Shown one piece after another: positions 31,337 to 37,930 of a stretch of 41,792 nucleotides of DNA; the first letter of the stretch is position 1, and every line of letters begins with the position of its first letter. The DNA comes from a virus. A program made the translations under genes and the position numbers. Location: positions 1 to 41,792 of IMG/VR virus record IMGVR_UViG_3300044846_000832, one strand, 5' to 3'. Under the pieces are notes generated by a model, which worked only from the letters and a program-made list of their open reading frames with translations, was not told the origin of the DNA and ran no database searches.

Positions 31337-31530
31337 GGTTCGAGGTGTTGTCGGATGCGGAGCAGCTCAGCGCAGAGCTGCTGGCGGTTGCGGAGCCCAA
31401 CGGTGCCGCACAGCTGGTCGATGCGGATGTCGATCAGCTGGCGGATGCGCTGGCGCTCCTCAGTCTGACCAGCTGTGAAGGCGCTGGTGTCGCTGAGCAG
31501 CTGCTCGATGCGGTGGCGGATGTCGCTCAT
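31333..31530 (-). CDS. 65-residue helical hypothetical protein
   Basis: Predicted all-helical and highly charged (EERQRIRQLIDIRIDQL, NRQQLCAELLRIRQHL). It could form a helical hairpin or coiled coil. Coupled to both neighbours by 4-base overlaps. Function unknown. Confidence 0.65.
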   Translation of the reverse strand: MSDIRHRIEQLLSDTSAFTAGQTEERQRIRQLIDIRIDQLCGTVGLRNRQQLCAELLRIRQHLEP

Positions 31531-31850
31531 GGATGGTCGATGGTGACGGTCGCGATGCCATCCAGCGGCACACCAAGGCGATGAGCAGCACCGGCGCTAA
31601 GGTCCAGGCTCGAGCAGTCACAGCGGTCAGTGACGCGCACCGTGAGCACGCGGCCGCGGTGGCTGACGCGCACCGGCGTGCCGCAGGGCAACCATGGATG
31701 TGCCGCCGACACATCCCAGTGGCGGTAGGTGCTGCCGCACGCGGTCTGCCGGCCGTGGTACCAGCCGTCATAGACCGTGGCCGTCACCGAGCGCGCGTGC
31801 GCTGGCATGGCAGCCAGCAGCAGCGCGGCAGTCAGCAGGTGGCGCACCAT
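31527..31850 (-). CDS. Exported RlpA-like double-psi beta-barrel protein
   Basis: A 107-residue protein with an N-terminal signal peptide (MVRHLLTAALLLAAMPAHA, cleavage likely after AHA). A small RlpA-type barrel follows: TATVYDGWYHGRQTACGS, SAAHPWLPCGTPVRV, VRVTDRCDCSSLDLS, AAHRLGVPLDG. In RlpA lytic transglycosylases a His in the HPxLP motif and the Asp of the VNDRGP motif are important; both positions are kept here. Four cysteines could form disulfides after export. The SPOR domain of host RlpA is missing. A secreted wall-acting protein in an early recombination block is unusual; it may alter the envelope of the infected cell or lysogen. Confidence 0.82.
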   Translation of the reverse strand: MVRHLLTAALLLAAMPAHARSVTATVYDGWYHGRQTACGSTYRHWDVSAAHPWLPCGTPVRVSHRGRVLTVRVTDRCDCSSLDLSAGAAHRLGVPLDGIATVTIDHP

Positions 31851-32086
31851 CAGGCCACCTCCACGGTGGCGCCCGGCCAGCGGGCTTCGGCGTAGCGGAT
31901 TGCGTGGCGCTTCGTCTCGGCGCGCGTGATCCACGTCATGGGCTGGGCGCCCTGCGGGTAGACGATCAGCCGGAACTCGCGGGTGCGCGCCTTCGGCCGC
32001 GGACGGCTGATGCCGTCACCGTGCTGGCTGGTCTGTGGTCCGTCTGCCCATTGCCAAGGCAGCATTGCTCCAGTTGTTTCAGGCAT
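31850..32086 (-). CDS. 78-residue hypothetical protein
   Basis: A basic N-terminal half followed by FRLIVYPQGAQPMTWITRAE and a helix with KRHAIRYAEARWPGATVEV, looking like a small alpha/beta domain. Stop overlaps the RlpA-like start (TGATG). Start ATG 32086 overlaps the previous gene by 8 bases. Function unknown. Confidence 0.65.
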   Translation of the reverse strand: MPETTGAMLPWQWADGPQTSQHGDGISRPRPKARTREFRLIVYPQGAQPMTWITRAETKRHAIRYAEARWPGATVEVA

Positions 32087-32237
32087 TGGTTTCTTCGGTG
32101 TTGAGCCATTCGATCTGCGACCACCACTCGAGCCATGTGTCGGCGGCGATCAGCTTTGCCTCAGTGAGGCTGGAGGCCTCCACGCACTCGAGCACGTTGG
32201 CGGCCTTGATCTGGAAGTAGAAGCGGCGGTCAGTCAT
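32079..32237 (-). CDS. 52-residue hypothetical protein
   Basis: MTDRRFYFQIKAANVLECVE, then ASSLTEAKLIAADTW and a tryptophan-rich helix WLEWWSQIEWL. Strand-strand-helix pattern; resembles small cyanophage proteins as I recall them. It overlaps the upstream membrane minigene by 8 bases. Function unknown. Confidence 0.7.
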   Translation of the reverse strand: MTDRRFYFQIKAANVLECVEASSLTEAKLIAADTWLEWWSQIEWLNTEETNA

Positions 32238-32361
32238 GCCGCACCACCTGCTGCGTGCCGGAGTGGGTGGGCTGGTGGTGGGCACCGGACTCGATGCCGA
32301 TCATGGCGAACACGCTTGCGGCGATCAGGCAGCAGATGGCGTTGTTGATGTGGTTGATCAT
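32230..32361 (-). CDS. 43-residue membrane peptide
   Basis: MINHINNAICCLIAASVFAM and a His-rich soluble tail (GAHHQPTHSGT). One membrane helix. ATG overlaps the previous stop (ATGA at 32358-32361). Unknown role. Confidence 0.55.
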   Translation of the reverse strand: MINHINNAICCLIAASVFAMIGIESGAHHQPTHSGTQQVVRHD

Positions 32362-32552
32362 GATGCGAGCGCCACACGGACGCGGTAGCGGGTGATGTTG
32401 AGGCGGTCGGCGATCTGACGCTGGCTCAGACCGGTGCGGTGCAGGACGCGGACGCGGCGATCGTCGCTGGCGGTAAGCCAGTCGATCACTGCGACCACAA
32501 GCAGCAGCGGCAGGAACAGCTTCCAGATCACCAGGAGAGTGGCGGTGAGCAT
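32358..32552 (-). CDS. Membrane-anchored helix-turn-helix protein
   Basis: A 64-residue protein made of one hydrophobic helix (LVIWKLFLPLLLVVAVIDWL, residues 7-26) followed by a compact helix-turn-helix (GLSQRQIADRLNITRYRVRV). Linking DNA binding to the membrane in so small a protein suggests a membrane-tethered regulator or a factor anchoring DNA near the membrane. It starts the run of minigenes after a gap of 175 bases, so it may be the first gene of its transcript. Function not established. Confidence 0.72.
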   Translation of the reverse strand: MLTATLLVIWKLFLPLLLVVAVIDWLTASDDRRVRVLHRTGLSQRQIADRLNITRYRVRVALAS

Positions 32553-32727
32553 GGCTGGAGTGGATAGGTGTGCCGGACCAACCGGCGGTGTGGGCTTACT
32601 TAGGCCGTGTTGGGCTCGTGGTGGCGCGTCGTGTACCCGGTTCCGCGGGGGAGATTGTTTAGCGAGGGATCCCCGCCCCTCGTGTCACCACTATACACCG
32701 TAGGCCGCGCACCGTGCACCGCTGCTG
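32553..32727 (-). promoter_or_regulatory. Probable leftward promoter/leader of the minigene block
   Basis: A gene-free gap. On the minus strand TATAGT (32695-32690) is a fair -10 box; no clear -35 box was found. It would give a leader of about 140 bases containing a GC-rich inverted repeat (GCGGGG with CCCCGC, around 32645-32675). The leader could regulate the minigenes, but this is tentative. Confidence 0.35.
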
Positions 32728-33000
32728 TCACACTTCGTTACGTCCCCACCGGTCGCGCTCCTCCACCGCCTCCACGCGCATCTTGGTGTGCCCAGCGCTC
32801 AGCTCCAGCGGCACGCGCAGCACCGGCTTGTGCCCGTGCGCCACGCTCCAGCCGACCGCGTAGTCCGGCACCGTCATCTCCACCGTGAACCACTTGTGGC
32901 CGCACTCCGCGCACTGCCGCCGGCGCACCACCTGATCCGGCAGTCGGTTGTTGGTGAACGGCACCCGGATGGTCTCGCTACTGCATTTGGGGCATTGCAT
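32728..33000 (-). CDS. Zinc-ribbon protein, NrdR-like N-terminus
   Basis: A 90-residue protein. MQCPKCSSETIRVPFTNNR and RRRQCAECGHKWFTVEM form a four-cysteine zinc ribbon like that at the start of NrdR and similar regulators; the ATP-cone of NrdR is absent. The second half is a short beta-rich tail. Start at 33000 or 33009 (MLPM). Divergent from the plus-strand gene at 33032, sharing a 31-base gap that contains a small hairpin. Likely nucleic-acid binding; the target is unknown. Confidence 0.75.
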   Translation of the reverse strand: MQCPKCSSETIRVPFTNNRLPDQVVRRRQCAECGHKWFTVEMTVPDYAVGWSVAHGHKPVLRVPLELSAGHTKMRVEAVEERDRWGRNEV

Positions 33001-33010
33001 CGGCAACATG

Positions 33011-33025
33011 GGGGCAGTTCGCCCC
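33011..33025. promoter_or_regulatory. Small dyad between divergent genes
   Basis: GGGGC (33011-33015) and GCCCC (33021-33025) form a 5-bp dyad in the 31-base gap between the leftward zinc-ribbon gene and the rightward 67-residue gene. It could be an operator acting on both; no promoter boxes are clear. Confidence 0.25.
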
Positions 33026-33031
33026 AGAACA

Positions 33032-33235
33032 ATGAAATTCGGTGAGTGGATGGTGGCGCAGATACCACCGGAAAAACAGTTTTTGATCGAAAAGCAATGC
33101 CGCGACATCGAACGCCACCCGCAGGTGGGGCCGCTCGCGGCAAAGCTCCTCAAGCAGTGCTACCACCAGCAGGAAATGCTCCAGGCCGCGGTCAATGAGA
33201 TCGCGCGCCTAGAGCTCCTGCTGATGAAGGCCTAG
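33032..33235 (+). CDS. 67-residue helical protein, the only rightward gene in the leftward block
   Basis: MKFGEWMVAQIPPEKQFLIE followed by helices with KQCRDIERHPQVGPLAAKLL and a final leucine-rich helix EIARLELLLMKA. Balanced composition and resemblance to cyanophage minigenes as I recall support a real gene. It faces the recE-recT transcript head-on; stops overlap (33232-33235). The opposite orientation hints at separate control, for example expression at a different stage. Confidence 0.72.
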   Translation: MKFGEWMVAQIPPEKQFLIEKQCRDIERHPQVGPLAAKLLKQCYHQQEMLQAAVNEIARLELLLMKA

Positions 33236-33558
33236 AACAGATCGGCCTCGGTGATCTCGGTCACCACGCCGTCAGTTGCCTGCGCCAGGCTGGCGGCCGC
33301 GCTCTGGGCAGTCACGGGCGGCACCCAGTCACGGGGAGGCTGCGCCACAGCACTCACATACGCAGTCCCGCTGCTGCTGGTCTTCTTCCAGCCGCTCACC
33401 GGCACCTGCACGCTGCCGTACTGGTCCACCGGCTGGCTCAGCACGAACGCGCACAACGCATCGAGCTCCTCCGGCTTGATGTTCATCCGGCCGCTGAAGT
33501 CCACCTTGCTGTCGGGCTTGGTGGACTTGAAGATCGCCAGGTTCAGCTTGAAGGTCAT
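33232..33558 (-). CDS. Possible ssDNA-binding protein with SSB-like acidic C-terminus
   Basis: A 108-residue protein: strand-rich N-terminus (TFKLNLAIFKSTKPDSKVDF), a helix, a second beta pair (VQVPVSGWKKTSSSGTAYVS), an unstructured Ala/Pro linker and the acidic end EITEADLF. The layout (small beta domain, flexible linker, acidic tail ending in Phe) is that of SSB proteins, and it is coupled to the RecE/RecT genes. There is no direct sequence match to an OB fold that I can claim. The role is inferred from layout and position. Confidence 0.65.
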   Translation of the reverse strand: MTFKLNLAIFKSTKPDSKVDFSGRMNIKPEELDALCAFVLSQPVDQYGSVQVPVSGWKKTSSSGTAYVSAVAQPPRDWVPPVTAQSAAASLAQATDGVVTEITEADLF

Positions 33559-33785
33559 GGTCTCGGTTGGGTAGGTGGGTTGTTGGGCATCCCGCGCAGG
33601 TTTCGAGCCTCGTAGGCCTCCACCTCAGCGACGGGATACAGGACACGGCCTCCGATCTTCACGAACCTCGGGCCGCGGTTCTGGCTGCGCCAGTTGTCGA
33701 GCGTGCTCAGCGTGACGACGCCTCGCCACCTGGCTGCCAGCTCGCGTGGCTGCAGGTATCCGGGCTCAGAAGATTTCATCTGCAT
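33555..33785 (-). CDS. Small MerR/AlpA-like helix-turn-helix protein; excisionase candidate
   Basis: A 76-residue protein with the HTH_17-type pattern: YLQPRELAARWRGVVTLSTL, DNWRSQNRGP and RFVKIGGRVLYPVAEVEAY, that is a helix-turn-helix and the wing that reads as a single-domain AlpA/excisionase. Such proteins act as phage excisionases or activators. It sits in the recombination operon rather than beside the integrase. Start 33785 or 33779; it overlaps the RecT gene end by about 20 bases and the next gene by 4. Confidence 0.8.
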   Translation of the reverse strand: MQMKSSEPGYLQPRELAARWRGVVTLSTLDNWRSQNRGPRFVKIGGRVLYPVAEVEAYEARNLRGMPNNPPTQPRP

Positions 33786-34449
33786 CGCTTGCCTCCACCA
33801 CCTCAACCGGCTCCGCCGCCGGCTGCTTGATCTTCGCGTTCAGCTGCTCCACCGCTGACTTCGGGGCAGGCTCGGCCAGGCGCACCGTCACGGGCTCCAC
33901 GTCCACCACCTCCTCCTCGGTCTGGATGCCGACCAGCAGCTCGGGGATGTACAGCCGACCCCAGAAGGCCGCGGCGCGGTAGCGGATCATCAGCTCCGGC
34001 ATGGTCAGCCACTTGCTGCCGCTCTTGGTCGCCCAGCCTTCCTTCTTGGCCATCGCCATGCTCACGGCCGGACCCTTCAGGTCATTGCCGCTGGCGTGCT
34101 CCGTCGCCACGCAGTAGCAGCTGAGGCTGTCGCCGCTGCCCGTCATCTCGTAGCGCAGCGGGCTGAACCGGCCGCAGCCGTTGATCAGGCCGATGATGAA
34201 CTGGCTGCTCCAGCTCGGGCGGCCGTGGATGATGTGCAGGTTCTGCATCACCTGAAACGGGCTCATCCGCATCCGGTTGGCGATCTCCAGCGCCACCAGG
34301 CAGTTCGCAAACCCCTGCTGCCCCTGGAACTGCGGCGGGATCAGCGTCGAGCTGGCCAGCGCCTTGGCGATCCGCTGCGCATCCTCGAATGCCTGGATGC
34401 CGGAGAACACGCTGCCTCCGGTCGTGGTCAGTGCTGTGGACTCGCTCAT
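33766..34449 (-). CDS. recT: RecT-family ssDNA annealing protein
   Basis: A 227-residue single-strand annealing protein. The conserved blocks are FANCLVALEIANRMRMSPFQ, VMQNLHIIHGRPSWSSQFII, a WATKSGSKWLTMPELMIRYR block and AAAFWGRLYIPELL. It pairs with the RecE-type exonuclease two genes upstream to carry out end-recombination during replication. The last residues, EASDADEIF, resemble the acidic hydrophobic-ended tail of SSB, unusual for a RecT protein. Start ATG 34449 (MSEST) is chosen; the frame extends further upstream only across the neighbouring gene. Confidence 0.88.
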   Translation of the reverse strand: MSESTALTTTGGSVFSGIQAFEDAQRIAKALASSTLIPPQFQGQQGFANCLVALEIANRMRMSPFQVMQNLHIIHGRPSWSSQFIIGLINGCGRFSPLRYEMTGSGDSLSCYCVATEHASGNDLKGPAVSMAMAKKEGWATKSGSKWLTMPELMIRYRAAAFWGRLYIPELLVGIQTEEEVVDVEPVTVRLAEPAPKSAVEQLNAKIKQPAAEPVEVVEASDADEIF

Positions 34450-34589
34450 GGTTGAAGTCTCAAGGTCAGATAGATGAACAGGCAGCCGGCCACCGCCGGC
34501 CAGTAGGTGATCGGCCACAGCTCGGTGAGGAACCAGCCGCCGGCCAGCGCCGCTGCAGGTGCGCGGATGGCTGCGTAGGTGATCCGCAT
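34446..34589 (-). CDS. 47-residue membrane protein between recE and recT
   Basis: MRITYAAIRAPAAALAGGWF and a second hydrophobic stretch (WPAVAGCLFIYLTL) make two membrane helices. The ATG shares TGATG with the RecE stop and its own stop overlaps the RecT start (ATGA), so it is translated between them. A two-helix peptide inside a recombination pair is unexpected. It could tether the machinery to the membrane. Function unknown. Confidence 0.65.
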   Translation of the reverse strand: MRITYAAIRAPAAALAGGWFLTELWPITYWPAVAGCLFIYLTLRLQP

Positions 34590-35488
34590 CAGTAGAGCTC
34601 GATTTCGGCTGGCGCACCGGCCGGCAGCGATCCGTCCGGCCGCGGCCGCATCCATGCCGGCAGGCTGATCGGCTCGATCTCCTCGCTGTAGCCCGGCCAC
34701 CGGCAAGCAGCGTGGCACTCGGCCAGCCGCTGCAGATCGCGCATGGCAGTGTCTAACCCCAGCGCCCACATCTCAGGATCGGCCACGTAGACCGCGACGG
34801 CGTGCGGTGGCTTCTTCTCCACGCAGATGAAGATGAACCCCTCAGGCCGGCGCACGGTCGCCTGCTCGAGGCCGTGCAGATACCAAGCTGCCTGCACGTG
34901 ATACCGGAAGTTGGCGATCGACTTCCTGAACCCAGCCGGGCTCGCATCCTCCGTGGTCTTCAGGTCCACGATCAGGCTGCCGTCATCGGTTAGCCAGTCC
35001 GGCCGGCACTTGCACTCGAGGCCTGTCGCCTCATCGGTCCACAGGAAGCTCTGCTCGGCCTTGCCCTTCAGCTTCAGCAGCGCACCGGCAGCAGGGTGGG
35101 TCCAGACCGCCTCGGCCATGCGGCTGATGGTGGCGCGATCGTCGGCGCTGATCAGCTCGCGGCCAGCGGCCTCAGCCTCGAACGCAGCCCACTCCTCCTT
35201 GCCGGCCTTGGTGCGGCGATCGACGTTCGGCGCCACCACGTAGCGCTCGGCGAAGGTGTCCTGCTCCAGCGTCAGCGTGTGAACCGCAGTGCCAAGCCGC
35301 ATCGCTGGTGTCGGTTCAGGCTCCACCCGGTTCGGGTCCAGATACCGCGCCCAGTAGTGCAGCGGGCTGCGGGCGATCTGATCGAGGTGTGATTTCGAGA
35401 CCGCCGTGAGGCGGTGATAGGCGGCGTTGTCCAAAGGCAGCGCGTCCCGAAGGCTCACGCAACTTACCACTGTTCCCTTGCTTGTCAT
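34589..35488 (-). CDS. recE: RecE-type PD-(D/E)XK exonuclease
   Basis: A 299-residue exonuclease of the RecE C-terminal/Cas4-like class. Candidate catalytic residues: His70 (GTAVHTL), Asp164 (CRPDWL), Asp175 and Lys177 (IVDLKTTEDA), Gln199 and Tyr203 (QAAWYLHG). It would resect double-stranded ends to 3' tails for RecT. It is the first gene of the leftward early block; its ATG follows a GGGGGAAG ribosome site. It is divergent from the helicase gene across 95 bases. Confidence 0.9.
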   Translation of the reverse strand: MTSKGTVVSCVSLRDALPLDNAAYHRLTAVSKSHLDQIARSPLHYWARYLDPNRVEPEPTPAMRLGTAVHTLTLEQDTFAERYVVAPNVDRRTKAGKEEWAAFEAEAAGRELISADDRATISRMAEAVWTHPAAGALLKLKGKAEQSFLWTDEATGLECKCRPDWLTDDGSLIVDLKTTEDASPAGFRKSIANFRYHVQAAWYLHGLEQATVRRPEGFIFICVEKKPPHAVAVYVADPEMWALGLDTAMRDLQRLAECHAACRWPGYSEEIEPISLPAWMRPRPDGSLPAGAPAEIELY

Positions 35489-35543
35489 CGCTTCCCCCAG
35501 TAGTTCTCAGTAATTCCCTCTCTGCCGTCTAGTATCCGGCCGC

Positions 35544-35577
35544 TGACCTTGGTATTCCTTCCCGCTATCCAAGGTCA
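35544..35577. promoter_or_regulatory. 9-bp inverted repeat in the early divergent control region
   Basis: TGACCTTGG (35544-35552) and CCAAGGTCA (35569-35577) are perfect inverted copies 16 bases apart, ending 6 bases before the helicase start codon. It could be an operator for a dimeric repressor controlling the rightward early transcript, or an RNA hairpin that hides the helicase ribosome site. TAGTAT at 35530-35535 is a possible -10 box upstream. It is the only gene-free gap between the two early operons, so control of both is plausible. Confidence 0.5.
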
Positions 35578-35583
35578 AGTCTC

Positions 35584-36957
35584 ATGAGTCTCACGCTTCG
35601 CGACTACCAGTCACGCGCAATACACGATCTCCGCTGCGCCTACCGCCAAGGCGCGCGCGCTCCTCTGCTTGTCTGCCCCACCGGTGCAGGCAAGACCGTG
35701 ATGTTCTCAGCGATCACCGCTGGCGCCGCAGACCGCGGCCGCCGCGTGCTGATCCTCGTCCACAGGCGTGAGCTGATCCTGCAGGCCAGCGCGAAGCTCA
35801 GCCTGGCCGGCGTGCCCCATGGTGTGATCGCGGCTGGTCACCCGGAGGCCGATCACCCAGTGCAGGTCGCATCCGTGCAGACGCTTGCGCGGCGCCTACA
35901 TCGTCAGCACTGGCAGCCAGATCTCATCGTCATTGATGAGGCACACCACGCGGTTGCTGGCACCTGGTCCTCAGTGCTCAGCCACTGGCCACAAGCCTTC
36001 CGCCTCGGCGTTACGGCGACCCCCATCAGGCAGGACGGCCGTGGCCTCAGTGCGGTATTTGATCATCTGGTGATTGGACCATCAGTGGCAACCCTTACAT
36101 CGCAGCGGCACTTATCGCCTGCGCGTGTATTTGCGCCACCAATCATTGCCGACCTATCCAGAATCGCAATTCGCGCTGGTGATTATTCGCCAGAGCAAGC
36201 AGCCGACCGCATGGATCGCCCCACCGTCACAGGTGACGCGATTGCACATTATTTGCGCATCTGTCCCGGCAAACGAGCAATCGCCTTCTGCTGTTCTACC
36301 AAGCACGCAGACTCCGTGGCCGCGGCCTTCACCGAATCAGGGATCACGGCCGCCACGCTGCTCGGCACAACATCAACGCAGCATCGTGACGCACTTCTGC
36401 GACATTTCGTCGCAGGCACCTTGCAGCTGCTGGTGACCGTCGATGTGGTCTCCGAGGGCTTCGATTGCCCCGATGCCGAAGCCGCCATCCTGCTGCGCCC
36501 CACCGCCAGCCTCGGCCTCTACCTGCAGCAGGTCGGCCGCGTGCTGCGCCCCGCACCCGGCAAGGAGCACGCCGTCATCCTCGATCACGTCGGCAACGTC
36601 CATCGGCATGGTTTCCCCGATGATCACCGCGACTGGTCGCTGGATGATCGCCTGAAGCGCAGCCGCGGCGCTGGTGCTGCAGCGCCCACCGTGCGCACCT
36701 GCCAGGTCTGCTTCGCCGCCTTCCCACCACAGCCGGCCTGCCCCTGCTGCGGCACACCGGTGCCGATCCAGCCCGCGCGTCAGCTGCGCCAGGTGGCCGG
36801 TGAGCTGAAGGAGCTCCACCGCGAGGCCGTGCGGCAGCGCACGCAGGAACGCCGCCGTGCTCGCACGCTCCCCGAGCTCATGGCCATCGCACGCCAGCGC
36901 GGCTACAGCCCCGCATGGGCGTGGAAGGTCCACGCGGCCAGAGCAAGAACGCAATAA
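35584..36957 (+). CDS. DEAD/DEAH-type superfamily 2 helicase
   Basis: A 457-residue helicase. Motifs: Q-like LRDYQ (6-10), Walker A PTGAGKT (32-38), DEAH at about 117-120, TATP about 145, and QQVGRVLRP about 315-323. A C-terminal four-cysteine zinc knuckle follows (TCQVC, then CPCCG, about 373-400), and then a basic tail. It resembles phage repair/replication helicases of the UvsW/RadD type. First gene of the rightward early operon. A patch at about 36050-36310 is less GC-rich than the rest, suggesting exchange of the middle portion. Confidence 0.92.
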   Translation: MSLTLRDYQSRAIHDLRCAYRQGARAPLLVCPTGAGKTVMFSAITAGAADRGRRVLILVHRRELILQASAKLSLAGVPHGVIAAGHPEADHPVQVASVQTLARRLHRQHWQPDLIVIDEAHHAVAGTWSSVLSHWPQAFRLGVTATPIRQDGRGLSAVFDHLVIGPSVATLTSQRHLSPARVFAPPIIADLSRIAIRAGDYSPEQAADRMDRPTVTGDAIAHYLRICPGKRAIAFCCSTKHADSVAAAFTESGITAATLLGTTSTQHRDALLRHFVAGTLQLLVTVDVVSEGFDCPDAEAAILLRPTASLGLYLQQVGRVLRPAPGKEHAVILDHVGNVHRHGFPDDHRDWSLDDRLKRSRGAGAAAPTVRTCQVCFAAFPPQPACPCCGTPVPIQPARQLRQVAGELKELHREAVRQRTQERRRARTLPELMAIARQRGYSPAWAWKVHAARARTQ

Positions 36958-36958
36958 G

Positions 36959-37573
36959 ATGGGAACAGCTACCCCATCTTGCTCCGTGCCAAATCCCATA
37001 CCTGTTGAGCTGCTCGGCCAGCGCTTCGGGCTTCTGACTGTCTTGGCCGACGCTTCGGCTGGCCGCCGCTACCAAATGGTTCGCTGCCAGTGCGACTGCG
37101 GCAACGTGACCGTGATCAGGAAAAGCCGCCTCTACGAACGCACCGGCAAGCAGCTGGCATGTGGATGTCTCCGTGGTCGCCACACAAAGCACTCGGACTC
37201 CAACAGCAAGCTCTACCGGGTCTGGGATTCAATGGTTCGGCGGTGCCACAACCCAAACCATCGAGCGTTTGCAAGCTATGGAGCTAGAGGTATTCAGGTA
37301 TGCGCCGAGTGGCGCGACTACCGCAACTTCAAGGCATGGGCAGATACCAGCGGATACGCAGAAGGCCTGACGATCGACCGCATCGATAACGACAACGGCT
37401 ACGCACCAAGCAACTGCCGTTGGGCGACTAGGAAGGAGCAGCAGAACAATCGCCGCTGCTGCGTCTACATCGAGCACGACGGCAAGCGTCTGACCGTCAC
37501 AGAGTGGAGCGAGCTGCTCGGCGTGCCGCGCCACACTGTGCGCAAGCACCTCGAGGCAATAAATGGCGGCTAG
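36959..37573 (+). CDS. Phage HNH-type endonuclease with N-terminal zinc ribbon
   Basis: A 204-residue protein. An N-terminal region with CQCDCGN and CGCLRG forms a zinc ribbon. The central block contains LYRVWDSMVRRCHNP, YGARGIQVCAEWRDY, LTIDRIDNDNGYAPSNCRW and QQNNRR, the well-known pattern of phage-borne HNH/AP2-associated endonucleases. A C-terminal helix-turn-helix (TEWSELLGVPRHTVRKHL) adds DNA binding. ATG 36959 overlaps the helicase stop, and its end overlaps the VRR-NUC gene by 11 bases. It is probably a homing endonuclease inserted in the replication operon. Confidence 0.85.
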   Translation: MGTATPSCSVPNPIPVELLGQRFGLLTVLADASAGRRYQMVRCQCDCGNVTVIRKSRLYERTGKQLACGCLRGRHTKHSDSNSKLYRVWDSMVRRCHNPNHRAFASYGARGIQVCAEWRDYRNFKAWADTSGYAEGLTIDRIDNDNGYAPSNCRWATRKEQQNNRRCCVYIEHDGKRLTVTEWSELLGVPRHTVRKHLEAINGG

Positions 37574-37922
37574 TGAGACGCACCTCCAACAGGAAATCCG
37601 ACTGGCTCTGGGCACCAAGCCAGACCTGAGGCTCTACAGGAACAACTGCGGCAGCCTGCCCGATCCCCGCACCGGCCGGCTCGTCACCTTCGGCCTGGCA
37701 CGCGGCTCCGCTGACCTGATCGGCTGGCGCACGCTGGTCGTCACCCCTGAGATGGTCGGCCAGCGCATCGCCGTGTTCACGTCGCTGGAGATCAAGACCG
37801 CCACAGGCCGCCTGTCGCCTGCCCAGACCCACTGGCTCCATGCCGTCCGATCAGCCGGTGGCATCGCTGGCGTGGCGCGGTCTGTTGCAGATGCCGTCGT
37901 CATCGTGCAGGGCAGCCCATAA
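37563..37922 (+). CDS. VRR-NUC domain nuclease
   Basis: A 119-residue PD-(D/E)XK nuclease of the VRR-NUC type. The pattern is E6 with Q9-Q10 at the start, YRNNCGS, GLARGSADLIGW (catalytic Asp), LEIKTATGRLSPAQ (catalytic Glu and Lys) and GVARSVADAV. Standalone phage VRR-NUC proteins act on branched DNA. It would resolve replication or recombination intermediates before packaging. The start overlaps the previous gene (ATG within AAATGGCGGC). Confidence 0.92.
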   Translation: MAASETHLQQEIRLALGTKPDLRLYRNNCGSLPDPRTGRLVTFGLARGSADLIGWRTLVVTPEMVGQRIAVFTSLEIKTATGRLSPAQTHWLHAVRSAGGIAGVARSVADAVVIVQGSP

Positions 37923-37930
37923 TGCACCTG

